Shown here: positions 11,430-21,336 of the stretch, in pieces
Layout of the letters: the number at the start of each line of letters is the position of its first letter
Numbering within the stretch: position 1 is the first letter of the stretch
NCBI GenBank assembly: GCA_026075535.2
Contig: AP026540.1
Location: 6,758,001-6,822,000 of the forward strand
Direction of reading: 5' to 3'
DNA: 64,000 bases
DNA from: Tricholoma matsutake
Taxonomy: Eukaryota > Basidiomycota > Agaricomycetes > Agaricales > Tricholomataceae
Notes under the pieces: model-generated
The model's database searches: none
What the model was told of the DNA's origin: nothing
The model's input: only the letters and a program-made list of their open reading frames with translations
Translations under genes and position numbers: made by a program

Positions 11430-12047
11430 GAGAGAGAGATGGCAAAAGCACTGATAGAGAGGTTGAATGAAGAAATGGAAGGAGCTAGAGACTGTTTGCT
11501 AGCGGCGAAAATCTTGCAGGCACATCAGGCAAATAAAGACCATGAGGTGGATCCAGATTTCACAGTGGGGGAGAAAGTGATGCTGGAAACGGCGCACTGC
11601 CAGAGAGATTACATGCAGAAAAAGAGTGGAAGGGTGGCCAAATTTATGCCACACTGGGATGGACCTTACGAAGTAGTGGAAGCATACCCTGAAACATCAA
11701 CATACAAACTAGCCCTACCAGGCCCAGCGACACAATGCACAACATTCCACATATCACATCCAAAGCAACACACAGAAAATGATGATGAGCTGTTCCCGAG
11801 CAGGAAAATGGAATGGCCTGGTCCAATAATCATGGTGGAGGGAGCAATGGAATATTTCATGGAAAAGATTATCGATGAAAGACCAAGAGGGAGGGGAAGA
11901 CAATACCTTGTTCAGTGGAAAGGTTATGGCCCAGACACAGACTTGTGGCTACCTCATTTGGAGTTGTTGGAGATGGAGGCTCTGGAAGAATGGGAAGGTA
12001 AGAATCAGTGACTATGGAAGTTTCTGGAATGGGAGAGTGTGTAAGAG
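11430..12047 (+). pseudogene. Element A (family 2) integrase C-terminus and chromodomain, right part
   Basis: The open frame (11,439-12,011) continues the A integrase after the B insertion: AARILQ-like helix, VGEKVMLETAHCQRDYM, GRVAKFMPHWDGPYEV, then a chromodomain (QYLVQWKGYGPDTDLWLP) and a natural-looking stop at 12,009-12,011. It is about 60-70% similar by eye to the corresponding part of element C (VGEMVMLTTAHRRQDYM, FLIRWTGYGPEHDLWLP). With 4,507-5,182 it makes one interrupted integrase; everything upstream of that in A lies beyond the window or was lost. Confidence 0.85.
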
Positions 12048-12250
12048 TGTAAGAGAATCACTGTATTCTCTTACCAGCCCTTTCCCAATATGTGTTACAC
12101 ATTGATGACTAATACACATGGTCACATGTTGGTTGATCTTTATTGTATGATGTCTTAGATTATTATCCCCTTTTGAATCCATACCAAATTCCTGTTTACC
12201 TTGTCCCTTGCCTCCTGAGAGCCTGAAGTACAGGAGTACTTTGGTTACAC
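12048..12250 (+). repeat. Family-2 LTR between element A and element C (shared or tandem arrangement)
   Basis: It starts TGTAAGAGAATCACTG and aligns with the C 3' LTR (17,438-17,660) for about 205 bp. I count about 12 differences, 11 of them transitions. The terminal ATTCTCTTACA block present in the other copy is missing; after TTACAC the sequence runs into a T tract. It serves as 3' LTR of A and, since no other LTR lies upstream of C, probably also as 5' LTR of C. Confidence 0.75.
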
Positions 12251-12689
12251 TTTTTTTTAAACATGAACTTGGCCTGGACTCCTGGAACTCCAAAAAGTCT
12301 GGACAGAAAGACCCTTGGGTGATCAAATTACCTTAATTGCCTTGCATCCACATGACAAAAACCACATAGAAAAACACTGTGGAGTACGCTTTCCAATCAC
12401 CACCACCACCAAACAACATGCCAACCATAGGCCCTGAGCAGCAAAAGTAATCCTTTCTGGGTAAGAAGCTCCCAGGTAGAACTGTACCGGAATGTTTGGG
12501 CAACTTTTGTCCTATCAGAAACCAAGGCTTATCAGTACCCCAATCCCCAAATGAAACACAACCCACTTCCAAGGACGCATATATAACAACAGCAAAAAGT
12601 AGCCCATTGTGAATTTTTACCACCACCCCACCATATCTTTTCCATTGCATAGCTTGAACATCCTGTCTCACCTCCCTTCAGTTCCTACA

Positions 12690-13740
12690 TTGCTCACCAC
12701 CAGGAGTCGAGCTCGACATACTGCCAATCCACCTGTTGTCAAACCCCCTGCCTTCACAATGCCATCGCCCCTGACCTCACTGAGCACAACACCTGCACCA
12801 GCCTCACCCAACATTTCCCCTGCTCCAACCCCTGCCTCTGTCCCAAACTGAACTACCACACTCAGAAAAGTCCCTTCCTCAGACTCAGACTCCAAACCCA
12901 CTCTTGCTACTCGTGTTAAGATGACCCCCACTATTGACCCTCTATATGCACCCGCAGAAGTATGACAAGTCTTGCCATCTGCGGCTCCAATCCTGACTGT
13001 GGGAAGACTCACTGTCACTGTCATATGCCAATTCAACAATGCTTGCAGACACTATTTCTCAATGAAGGACGTTGATGCTGCCAACTGCGTCAGCAAAATC
13101 ATTTATAATTTTGAATCTACCGCTGTCCAATCTTGGATCAGCATGGATGAGGCCCATCTCGTCAGTCTCCAATTCCTGGAATTTCTCATCGCATTAACAT
13201 TAAAGAAGAAATTCTTACCTCACACCTGGGAGGATGACCTTGTCCAGGAACAGATTACAGTCCAGGGCTCGACGAACCTGCTTACTTGGATCAACAAAAT
13301 CTGGAATGCAAATGATGAACTCAAGGCTGCTAGCTCACCTTACCACATCCCTCATGACCATTTCCGCCTTCATCTCCTCCTCGCCTCTCGGACAGCATGA
13401 AACATCTCTACAAAGCCGACAATGGCATTGCACCAGGCGCCACCAAAGGGACTTTAGATGCCATCACAGATTTCAATGATTGGCTCGAGTGCTTAGAACT
13501 GTTGGAATTGGACTTACAGGCTGCTCGAGGTGCAATGTGGGTTGCGCACGCTACCAAAGCAGGTAATGTTTTGAAGGACTCCAACATCATCAACACAACT
13601 GCAACCACCCCTAACAACTCGACTGCTTACAATCCATCCACTGCCCTCCCCCCTTTGACTGACCCCGAGAAAGACTTACTTAGACCTCACCAGGGCTGTT
13701 TCAAATGCTGTATCTTCTATGCGGAACACATCAGCTGAAA
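12690..13740 (+). pseudogene. Element C gag, broken
   Basis: A gag-like protein is readable in pieces: SRARHTANPPVVKP, TGA at 12,849, APILTVGRLT, FNNACRHYFSMKDVDA, a capsid-like helix region (FLIALTLKKKFLPHTWEDD), TGA at 13,398, then a tail with Cys-rich CFKCCIFYAEHIS-stop-NC, a degenerate zinc knuckle. The stops at 12,849, 13,398 and 13,736 are all TGA. The protein is not producible intact. Confidence 0.72.
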
Positions 13741-13786
13741 CTGCACGAACCCTCGACTGACCTTAGAAGACTGCAAGAAATTAACA

Positions 13787-14593
13787 GTGCCGCATGCTGC
13801 AAAGGCAAAAGTTGTGTACGAGAAGAAAAAGCATGGCACAACCACCATTGCTGCCATCTTTGAGGGTGTGCACATTTTGGAGGAAGACATGAGCAATGAA
13901 GGGTCCAATGAGTACATGGACACCCATGAAGCAGATGAGTATGTGCTGCAGTCTCTCTCCCTCCCCTCACATCTCATTTGGACTTGTTGCATTGACGCGC
14001 CGGCCACCTGTGCTCCAACACCAATCAAAGCTCTTATTGACAATGGTTCCCCTCCAGTCTTGATTTCCAGCAATCTCGCTGAACTTTTGTGCCTCACACC
14101 TCACCCTTTATTCAAACCTCTTTCAGTTTCTGGTGCATTCAATAAAGATAGCACAACCACTTCCACTCCTCTCATTTTGATGCATTACTGTAGACTACTT
14201 GTCCAATCCACGGATGCCATTTGGAAATCATGCATGCTCAATGCAGTGATTTGCCCAAACTTACACATGGACCTTATCCTAGGGCTCGATTTTCTGGTCA
14301 GAAATAGAATTGTTCTTGATGTGCACCTCTGCACGGCTGTTGCCAAAGAATCTGGATACAACCTGTTGAACCCCCCCAAACTGAAAACATTACACAAACC
14401 AACTGTAAGATCTCCACATGAAAAATGCAAACTTGAGGCATGGGTAATCAAAGAAGGCCAAGCGGCAACATGCAAAAGACAAAAACTTGTACATATGGAA
14501 CTCATCACTCTTTTTGAAGAAAATGACAAATGTTTTGACATGGAACCATTCACAACGGGGCCACCAGATCTGATTGCAACCATCAAGACGTGA
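13787..14593 (+). CDS. Element C protease region ORF
   Basis: The 268-codon open frame contains a retroviral-type aspartic protease. The active site reads ALIDNGSPPVLIS, so the usual D-S/T-G is D-N-G, an unusual substitution. The flap and downstream ILGLDFLVRNRIVLDV motif are conserved. The frame ends at a TGA before the RT. The first methionine is probably not used in life; this is a polyprotein segment. Confidence 0.7.
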   Translation: MPHAAKAKVVYEKKKHGTTTIAAIFEGVHILEEDMSNEGSNEYMDTHEADEYVLQSLSLPSHLIWTCCIDAPATCAPTPIKALIDNGSPPVLISSNLAELLCLTPHPLFKPLSVSGAFNKDSTTTSTPLILMHYCRLLVQSTDAIWKSCMLNAVICPNLHMDLILGLDFLVRNRIVLDVHLCTAVAKESGYNLLNPPKLKTLHKPTVRSPHEKCKLEAWVIKEGQAATCKRQKLVHMELITLFEENDKCFDMEPFTTGPPDLIATIKT

Positions 14594-14648
14594 ATTATGA
14601 ATACAACAACTCACAGGAGAAGCAACATTACTGAAACTAGATAAGAAA

Positions 14649-16019
14649 ATGAAAGAAGCCTACATTGACAGGTTCCCATGTGACATTCCACATGTGAAGC
14701 CTAGGGATGTCTTTCACCATATCAAACTTCTCCCAGGGGCACCCATATCCGTCGCCCATGCATACACCTGCCCACAAAAGTACCAAGCTGGCTGGAAAAC
14801 GCTGATCGACCAGCACGTCGCAGCAGGAAGGATCTGACCCTCTTCCTCTCCATATGCCTCACCATCGTTCATCATCCCCAAAGCGGACCCTACCATACTC
14901 CCTCGGTGGGTGAATGACTACCACCACCTTAACCGGTTAACAATCCCAGACAACTACCCTCTTCCAAGAATTGACAACATCCTAGCAGATTGTGCAAAGG
15001 GCAAAATCTGGGGGAAAATAGACATGACAAACTCATTCTTTCAGACACTAGTGCACCCTGATGATGTAAAGTATACCACTACTTTAATGCCTTTTGGACT
15101 TTGGGAATGGGTAGTCATGCCAATGGGCATGCATAATTCACCTACAACACACCAACGATGGGCTACACTTGCTCTCAAAGAATACATTGGGAAAATATGT
15201 CACATCTATTTAGATGACATCATAATTTGGTCAAACTCTTGGATGGAACACAAGGAAAACATAGCACTGGTTCTTGAAGCACTTTGGAAGGCAGAACTGT
15301 ATTGTTCAGTAAAAAAGTCCACATTGTTCACAACAGACATCAACTTCTTAGGGCACCATATTTCAGCCAGAGGGATCAAAGCAGACAACAGCAAAGTGAA
15401 ACAAATCCTGAACTGGCCAACCCCAAAATCAGCAAAGCATGTACAACAATTTCTGGGCCTGGTCCATTACATCTCTTCATTCCTACCAACACTCGCAGAG
15501 TACACCACAATCCTCACACCGCTCACGTGCAAAGAGTGCAATGTGAATTTTCTGAAGTGGATGTCCAAACACCCATATGCCTTCGAGAACATAAAAAGAT
15601 TGGTAGTCAGTCAAGATTGCCTAATGACGATCAACCATGAAGACCCTGGAGAGAACAAGATTTTTGTCACATACGATGCAAGCAAGCATAGAACCGGAGC
15701 AGTACTCGCTTTTGATCCCACCTGGGAATCTGCTCAACCAGTGGCTTTTGAGAGTCGTCAACTGAATAGCGCGGAACGGAACTACCCAGTCCATGAGCAG
15801 GAAATGCTTGCTATAGTGTGAGCTTTGAAGAAATGGAGAGTCGATCTTTTGGGAATCCACATCCACATCAGAACAGACCACAAAATGTTACAAATTTTTG
15901 ATTTTCAGCGGGACTTATCTCAATGTCAAGCTTGTTGGATGGAATACATGTCCCAGTACAAATACAACATCACTTACATCCATGGTAGACAACAACCTTC
16001 ACATCACTCTCAAGCATAG
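14649..16019 (+). pseudogene. Element C reverse transcriptase and RNase H, two point stops
   Basis: RT motifs: HHIKLLPGAPISVAHAYTCP, VAAGRI then TGA (14,835) where related elements have Arg, SSPYASPSFIIPKADP, NDYHHLNRLTIPDNYPLPRI, KIDMTNSFFQTLVHPDD, MPFGLWEWVVMPMGMHNSP and the catalytic YLDD at about 15,206. RNase H follows (FVTYDASKHRTGAVLAF, then HEQEMLAIV, TGA at 15,819, ALKKWRVDLLG, IRTDHKMLQIF). Apart from these two TGA codons the reading frame is continuous, so this is a recently silenced copy compared with G1 and B. Confidence 0.85.
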
Positions 16020-16044
16020 TCTATTATTTTTTGGTAACTGACTG

Positions 16045-17385
16045 GTGATACCCAAATACAAGAACCTGCATGAACACCTTTTCCAGCTGGCCCACAACAA
16101 CCTCAGACATTTTGGGGCTGAGAAATCATATGCAAACCTATGGGACAATTTCTACTGGCCGAATATGAGAAGAGACCTTGCGAAGGGGTACATACTTGGA
16201 TGCCCAGATTGCCAACAAAACAAATTGAGCACCACCAAACATGTAGGACCACTTCACCATTTACCCATCCTGGACAGAAGATTTGACTCAGTGGCAATAG
16301 ATTTCATGGGACCACTTCCTAGAGATGACGGGTTTGACGTGATCATCACAATGATGGACAGACTCGGTGCCGACATTCAGATCTCCAGATGCACCTCCGA
16401 CATGACAGTGGAAGACTTTGTGTACATTTTCTTCTATAAATGGTATTGCAAAAATGGTTGCCCCTTGGAAATTATCAGCAACTGTGATAAAATCTTCATT
16501 TTGAAGTTTTGGTGCGCGCTAATGAAACTCATGGGCATTCAACACAAAATTTCTACTTTGTATCACCCCCAAATGGATGGATCATCAGAACAAACAAACA
16601 AGATGGTGGTACAGTGTCTCCATTTCTACATCAAGCATAATCAGAAAGGCTGGGCTAGAGCACTACCAAAGGTTTGCTTCGACATCATGAATAGTGTGAA
16701 TGCATCTACAGGGATGTCACCATTCATGTTGAAGACAGGACGATCACTGAGATTACTACCCCCCCTCGTCCCACCAACACCAGCCACTGACAAGCCAATC
16801 AAGGAAGAGACAGCACGAACATTCTTAGCAGAGATGGCAGAACTTATGCAGGCTGCAAAGGACAATCTCCTGGCAGCCAAGGTTAACCAAGCACATGCTG
16901 CAAACAAAAGCAGAGGAATAGATCCTGCGTACAAGGTAGGGGAGATGGTGATGCTCACTACTGCACACCGTCGACAGGATTACATGCAGGGAAAGGACAG
17001 ATGTGTAGCTAAGTTTATGCCTTGTTTTGACAGACCATATGAAGTATTGCGCATGCATCCCGAGTCCTCAAGTTACACCCTCCAGCTGCCACCGGCCTCA
17101 AAAGCATTCCCAATGTTCCACGTCTCACACCCGCATAAGCACATCCCAAATGACAACAAACTTTTCCCAGGGCGAGCTTGCCACACACCAAAACCACTGG
17201 TCACAAGCGACAGTACAACCGAATACTTCATCAACAAGATAATTGATCGTCGACCTCGTGGGAGAGGATACCAATTCCTCATTCGCTGGACAGGCTATGG
17301 CCCAGAACATGACCTGTGGCTGCCAAAATCAGAACTGATCGATACAGAGGCTCTGGCAAAGTGGGAAGCACACAACCAGGAGTAA
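16045..17385 (+). CDS. Element C integrase with chromodomain, intact ORF
   Basis: The 446-codon frame holds an H-H-C-C zinc end (LAHNNLRHFGAEKS with GCPDCQQNK), the DDE core (SVAIDFMGPLPRDDGFD, ISNCDKIFILKFW, MDGSSEQTNKMV with the catalytic Glu), a GPY/F-like linker (KFMPCFDRPYEVL) and a C-terminal chromodomain (FLIRWTGYGPEHDLWLPK). All three catalytic acidic positions appear to be present. The stop at 17,383 lies 52 bp before the 3' LTR. Confidence 0.85.
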   Translation: MIPKYKNLHEHLFQLAHNNLRHFGAEKSYANLWDNFYWPNMRRDLAKGYILGCPDCQQNKLSTTKHVGPLHHLPILDRRFDSVAIDFMGPLPRDDGFDVIITMMDRLGADIQISRCTSDMTVEDFVYIFFYKWYCKNGCPLEIISNCDKIFILKFWCALMKLMGIQHKISTLYHPQMDGSSEQTNKMVVQCLHFYIKHNQKGWARALPKVCFDIMNSVNASTGMSPFMLKTGRSLRLLPPLVPPTPATDKPIKEETARTFLAEMAELMQAAKDNLLAAKVNQAHAANKSRGIDPAYKVGEMVMLTTAHRRQDYMQGKDRCVAKFMPCFDRPYEVLRMHPESSSYTLQLPPASKAFPMFHVSHPHKHIPNDNKLFPGRACHTPKPLVTSDSTTEYFINKIIDRRPRGRGYQFLIRWTGYGPEHDLWLPKSELIDTEALAKWEAHNQE

Positions 17386-17437
17386 GCAGAACTGTTTTTG
17401 AGACTGGGGGTTTTTTTTTTAACAGGGATGGTGCGAG

Positions 17438-17660
17438 TGTAAGAGAATCACTGTATTCTCTTACCAGCCCTTTCCCAACACGCATTACATGTTGATGACT
17501 AATACACATGGTCACATGTTGGTTGATCTTTATTGTACAATGTCTTAGATTATTATCCCCTTTTGAATCCATACCAAATTCCTGTTTACCTTGTCCCTCG
17601 CCTCCTGAGTGCCTGAAGTACAGGAGTACTTCAGTTACAAAGAGAACCAATTCTCTTACA
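17438..17660 (+). repeat. 3' LTR of element C
   Basis: This 223-bp LTR starts TGTAAGAGAAT and ends ATTCTCTTACA, a perfect 11-bp inverted terminal repeat. It aligns with 12,048-12,250. It marks the right edge of the retrotransposon nest. Confidence 0.85.
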
Positions 17661-18895
17661 ACATGCTAACATGCCCACACTACATTCCGCGATCACATCA
17701 ACAATGTGATCACATGCATTGTTCCTTAGATACGAGAACATTTGTAAAGAAGTAGATTACCTTATCTTGAATTGATACCACATTCATCACAGTTCTCAAC
17801 CCTGAGTGTTGTGAGTACATGCTCCCTTCCAAAGGAACAGCTTTGGCATTATTGAGTTACAGTGCTATGGGTTTTTGAGAAGAATAAGGAGGAAGGAGTG
17901 TCTATAATAGAAGAATGGCTGCACCATTTGACTAGTGCATTGGAGGGAGTGTATATATGCTATATGCAGTGTGGATCCTCAATTTATGAAAGGAATAGTC
18001 ACAGAATCATTGAATTACAGTGTTGCAAGGTTTTTAGAAGAATGAGGAGGAAAGGGTGTTCACCATGAAAGAAAAGCTAGACCATTCATCTAGTTCATTG
18101 TGTAGCACATAGGTATACTATATAGAGTGTATAATACTGATTTACAAAAGGAACTGCCAAGGTGTTATGAAATTATTATGCTACTTACACTAACTGACCC
18201 AGTTACTCAGATAACTTTACTTACAATATTGTTGTACTAGTATATTTGCTATCTACTTGTATGATACAACATAGAGGTACTCATTCTACCCTAAGACTTA
18301 CAAGTACTTGCATACTCGTGAGTTTTACACTCACGATCCAAGTCATCCATGGGAAAATACTAAGGGCTCAATTACATCACATGACCAAAGAGTGACAATT
18401 TGTGACATTTTCTAATTCAAGCTCTGAGACCTCTCCAGAAAGGGGGGCATACTATCATTGGTCAGGAGTTTAAAAATATTTTGCAAACCATGAATAACTC
18501 TACGACAACTCAACATCTCATAAAGTGGCTTGGCATATACCTTGAATAACATGTGTTCTACCTGGCTATGATGTTACTTTCGCAATAGTTGAAGGGATGC
18601 TGCTATCAGAGCGATGCTGAGCACAAAAACCTGTAAAACAGGGTCTTTGAAAATCTGGGTCACGAAATGTCACAGTGCCATTTGAAATTCTCAGAGCAAA
18701 CGGTCGTGTCATTCAAATCAGCAGAGTATGAACATTCCCCTCATTTGAGTCATCTCTGTCATGCTGAACAGTTGTTTGCCTGTATCTCCCCAATCTGCTG
18801 TTGGGGCACCTTGAGATGCTTGGCTTATAAGGACCCATGTATAATAAACCCCTCCAAACTTTCCCAGAACTTTTTGAAAGGTTACAGAGCTGATA
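17661..18895. other. Gene-free region between retroelement C and the fold-back element
   Basis: I see no coding signal here beyond short chance frames. It contains a 158-bp tandem duplication (listed separately) and, near 18,825-18,850, a TATA-rich stretch (CTTATAAGG, then TATAATAAACC) that could be remnant promoter or LTR sequence. No family could be assigned. Confidence 0.5.
17831..18146. repeat. Diverged 158-bp tandem duplication
   Basis: Two copies begin AAAGGAA at 17,831 and 17,989 and a third, only partial, begins at 18,147, a period of 158 bp. Shared landmarks are a GAATTACAGTG-like stretch, TTTT(G)AGAAGAAT(A/G)AGGAGGAA and a TATACTATAT-type AT-rich end. The copies differ at many positions, so the duplication is not recent. 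Confidence 0.65.
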
Positions 18896-19775
18896 CACTG
18901 GGTGCAGGGCACAATACCCCTGATGGGGTATTATGTAAGTATCTTGGAAGTATTCCTAATACTGTCAAGATACTAGCCCAGAAGTATGTTGCAAGTATGC
19001 TGATTGTTGATTACCATACCTCCACATTAGTAACTTGTACATATTGTAACTGTATTCTGAATGTCTTGGCTGAAAAATAATACAATATTTCCTCCCTACT
19101 ATCACAATAATATTAAGATACTTCTAATGGAGTATTGAAGTTAAAGATCAAAATATTTTTCAAGGCAGTAACTTGGTGGTATTGAGGTAATTTCTTCAGT
19201 ACTACCAAGATACCATCTACAATACTATCAAGATGATATCACAATACTTTGCTTGGGATATGTTAGCAATATGATGGAAAAGATCTAGAAAACCTCTGTG
19301 TCAGTATGCTTGAAATATCATGGAAGTACACAAACAAAAAGAGTAGTCATGCACCCCATACCTTCACCATACTAAAGCCAGGGAATATTGGAAGTATTGA
19401 AGTGTTGTTTATTCAATACTATCAAACTACTCTATGGGAAGTATATAAGAAGAAATTTGATAAATTGGGAAAGTATTATTAGCAGATGTCTGCACATGCA
19501 GGTCTGCTGTTGCAAGTATCTACTTCCATGACTGAGTACCTACATGTCCACTGGCAGGTATCTACTCAGGTACTCACTTGCACATCCAAGTTGTATGTCC
19601 AAGTACTTACTCAAGTACTTACTGGCACCTATTTGAGTACTGACTAGTACTTGCCAGTGCATATCCAAGTACTTACTCAAGTATTTACTGGAACCTATTC
19701 AAGTTTGAGTACTTACTTGTATATCCAAGTACCTACTTGAATGTCCAGGTATCTACTCAGGTACTTACATTCATC
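18896..19775 (+). repeat. Left 880-bp inverted arm
   Basis: Begins CACTGGGTGCAGGG and ends in CTTACATTCATC. The inner 260 bp or so is made of CAAGTACTTACTCAAGTA-type repeats on this strand. Its partner is 20,163-21,042. Confidence 0.85.
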
Positions 19776-20162
19776 TACTTGGATGTACAACTTGGATGTG
19801 CAAGTGGTACTTGAGTACATACCTGGACACACAAGTAGATATCAAGTAGGTACTTGGATATACAGGTAAGTACTCAAATAGATACTAGTAGGCACTGCTT
19901 GGACATACAAGTAAATACTCAAATAACTACTGGTAGGTACTTGGATATACAAATAAGTACTCAAATAGGTACCAGCAGGTACTTGAGTAAGTACTTGGAT
20001 ATGGTAACAGTAGGTACTTGAGTAAGTACTTGGATGTGCAAGTGAGTACTTGAGTAGATACCTGAACATGCAGGTAGATATAAAGTAGGTATTTGGATAT
20101 TCAAGTAAGTACTCAAATAGGTGCAAGTAGGTACTTGAGTAAGTACTTGGACATACAACTTG
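19776..20162. repeat. Repeat-rich spacer of the fold-back element
   Basis: The 387 bp between the arms consists of tandem, diverged copies of a TACTTGGATATACAAGTAAG / ACTCAAATAGGTACCAG unit of roughly 60 bp, the same motifs that fill the inner part of the arms. Clusters of short subterminal or internal repeats are usual in CACTA-type elements. Translations of this region are Tyr/Leu/Ser repeats with no protein character. Confidence 0.7.
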
Positions 20163-21042
20163 GATGAATGTAAGTACCTGAGTAGATACCTGGACATTCA
20201 AGTAGGTACTTGGATATACAAGTAAGTACTCAAACTTGAATAGGTTCCAGTAAATACTTGAGTAAGTACTTGGATATGCACTGGCAAGTACTAGTCAGTA
20301 CTCAAATAGGTGCCAGTAAGTACTTGAGTAAGTACTTGGACATACAACTTGGATGTGCAAGTGAGTACCTGAGTAGATACCTGCCAGTGGACATGTAGGT
20401 ACTCAGTCATGGAAGTAGATACTTGCAACAGCAGACCTGCATGTGCAGACATCTGCTAATAATACTTTCCCAATTTATCAAATTTCTTCTTATATACTTC
20501 CCATAGAGTAGTTTGATAGTATTGAATAAACAACACTTCAATACTTCCAATATTCCCTGGCTTTAGTATGGTGAAGGTATGGGGTGCATGACTACTCTTT
20601 TTGTTTGTGTACTTCCATGATATTTCAAGCATACTGACACAGAGGTTTTCTAGATCTTTTCCATCATATTGCTAACATATCCCAAGCAAAGTATTGTGAT
20701 ATCATCTTGATAGTATTGTAGATGGTATCTTGGTAGTACTGAAGAAATTACCTCAATACCACCAAGTTACTGCCTTGAAAAATATTTTGATCTTTAACTT
20801 CAATACTCCATTAGAAGTATCTTAATATTATTGTGATAGTAGGGAGGAAATATTGTATTATTTTTCAGCCAAGACATTCAGAATACAGTTACAATATGTA
20901 CAAGTTACTAATGTGGAGGTATGGTAATCAACAATCAGCATACTTGCAACATACTTCTGGGCTAGTATCTTGACAGTATTAGGAATACTTCCAAGATACT
21001 TACATAATACCCCATCAGGGGTATTGTGCCCTGCACCCAGTG
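20163..21042 (-). repeat. Right 880-bp inverted arm
   Basis: Reverse complement of 18,896-19,775. Begins GATGAATGTAAG and ends CCCTGCACCCAGTG, followed by the ATA direct repeat. Its right edge lies 294 bp before the start codon of the KAE1 gene. Confidence 0.85.
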
Positions 21043-21336
21043 ATAGTAGCTTTGTATTCCCATGTATTGCATTTTGTGATCAAAGATCGTTGTACAGCAA
21101 GTCATCCACTCCCTCTTTTTTCAATCGGAATTCTGGAAAATGTTTGCATAGAATACACATAATAGTGTCTCAATTAGTTTGAATATAAGGTTGTCTAGAT
21201 GCGTCCATGAGATCGTTTTTCAAACTCTCTACCATTTTCAATCCCGCTACATGTGATAGTATCTTACAAGAATAACTTTCGACTACGTTACGTAAGTAAC
21301 TCGGTACCTCGCCGCCGATTCTCGACTCACTGAGCG

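Larger units (their letters stand above)
12251..17437 (+). mobile_element. Ty3/gypsy chromodomain retrotransposon C (family 2), internal region
   Basis: It holds a leader, gag, protease, RT, RNase H, integrase and chromodomain in the usual Ty3/gypsy order. It belongs to the same family as element A and differs clearly in sequence and LTRs from G1 and B. It is the least damaged copy: long protease (13,787-14,593), RT (14,910-15,821) and integrase (16,045-17,385) frames survive and the RT box is YLDD. Disabling lesions are mostly single TGA codons in place of expected arginine codons. The 12,251-12,690 leader shows no clear primer-binding site to me. Confidence 0.87.
18896..21042. mobile_element. 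Fold-back element with 880-bp inverted arms, CACTA-like termini
   Basis: The left arm 18,896-19,775 is the reverse complement of the right arm 20,163-21,042. Both ends of the arms fit the same symmetry centre, so there is no net length difference, and I found no mismatch in the stretches compared. The termini are CACTG...CAGTG and ATA flanks both ends (18,893-18,895 and 21,043-21,045). CACTG/CACTA ends with a 3-bp target duplication are characteristic of the CACTA (CMC/EnSpm) superfamily. No transposase is encoded, so it would be non-autonomous. The centre is filled with short related repeats. Confidence 0.72.

Noticed and set aside
12251..12690. Possible tRNA-type primer-binding site of element C
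   Set aside because: No stretch complementary to a tRNA 3' end could be recognised next to the LTR; self-priming or decay are equally possible.
19842..20201. Tyr/Leu/Ser-repeat open frame inside the fold-back element
   Set aside because: It is a by-product of the short DNA repeats of the spacer; the translation is a simple-sequence artefact.
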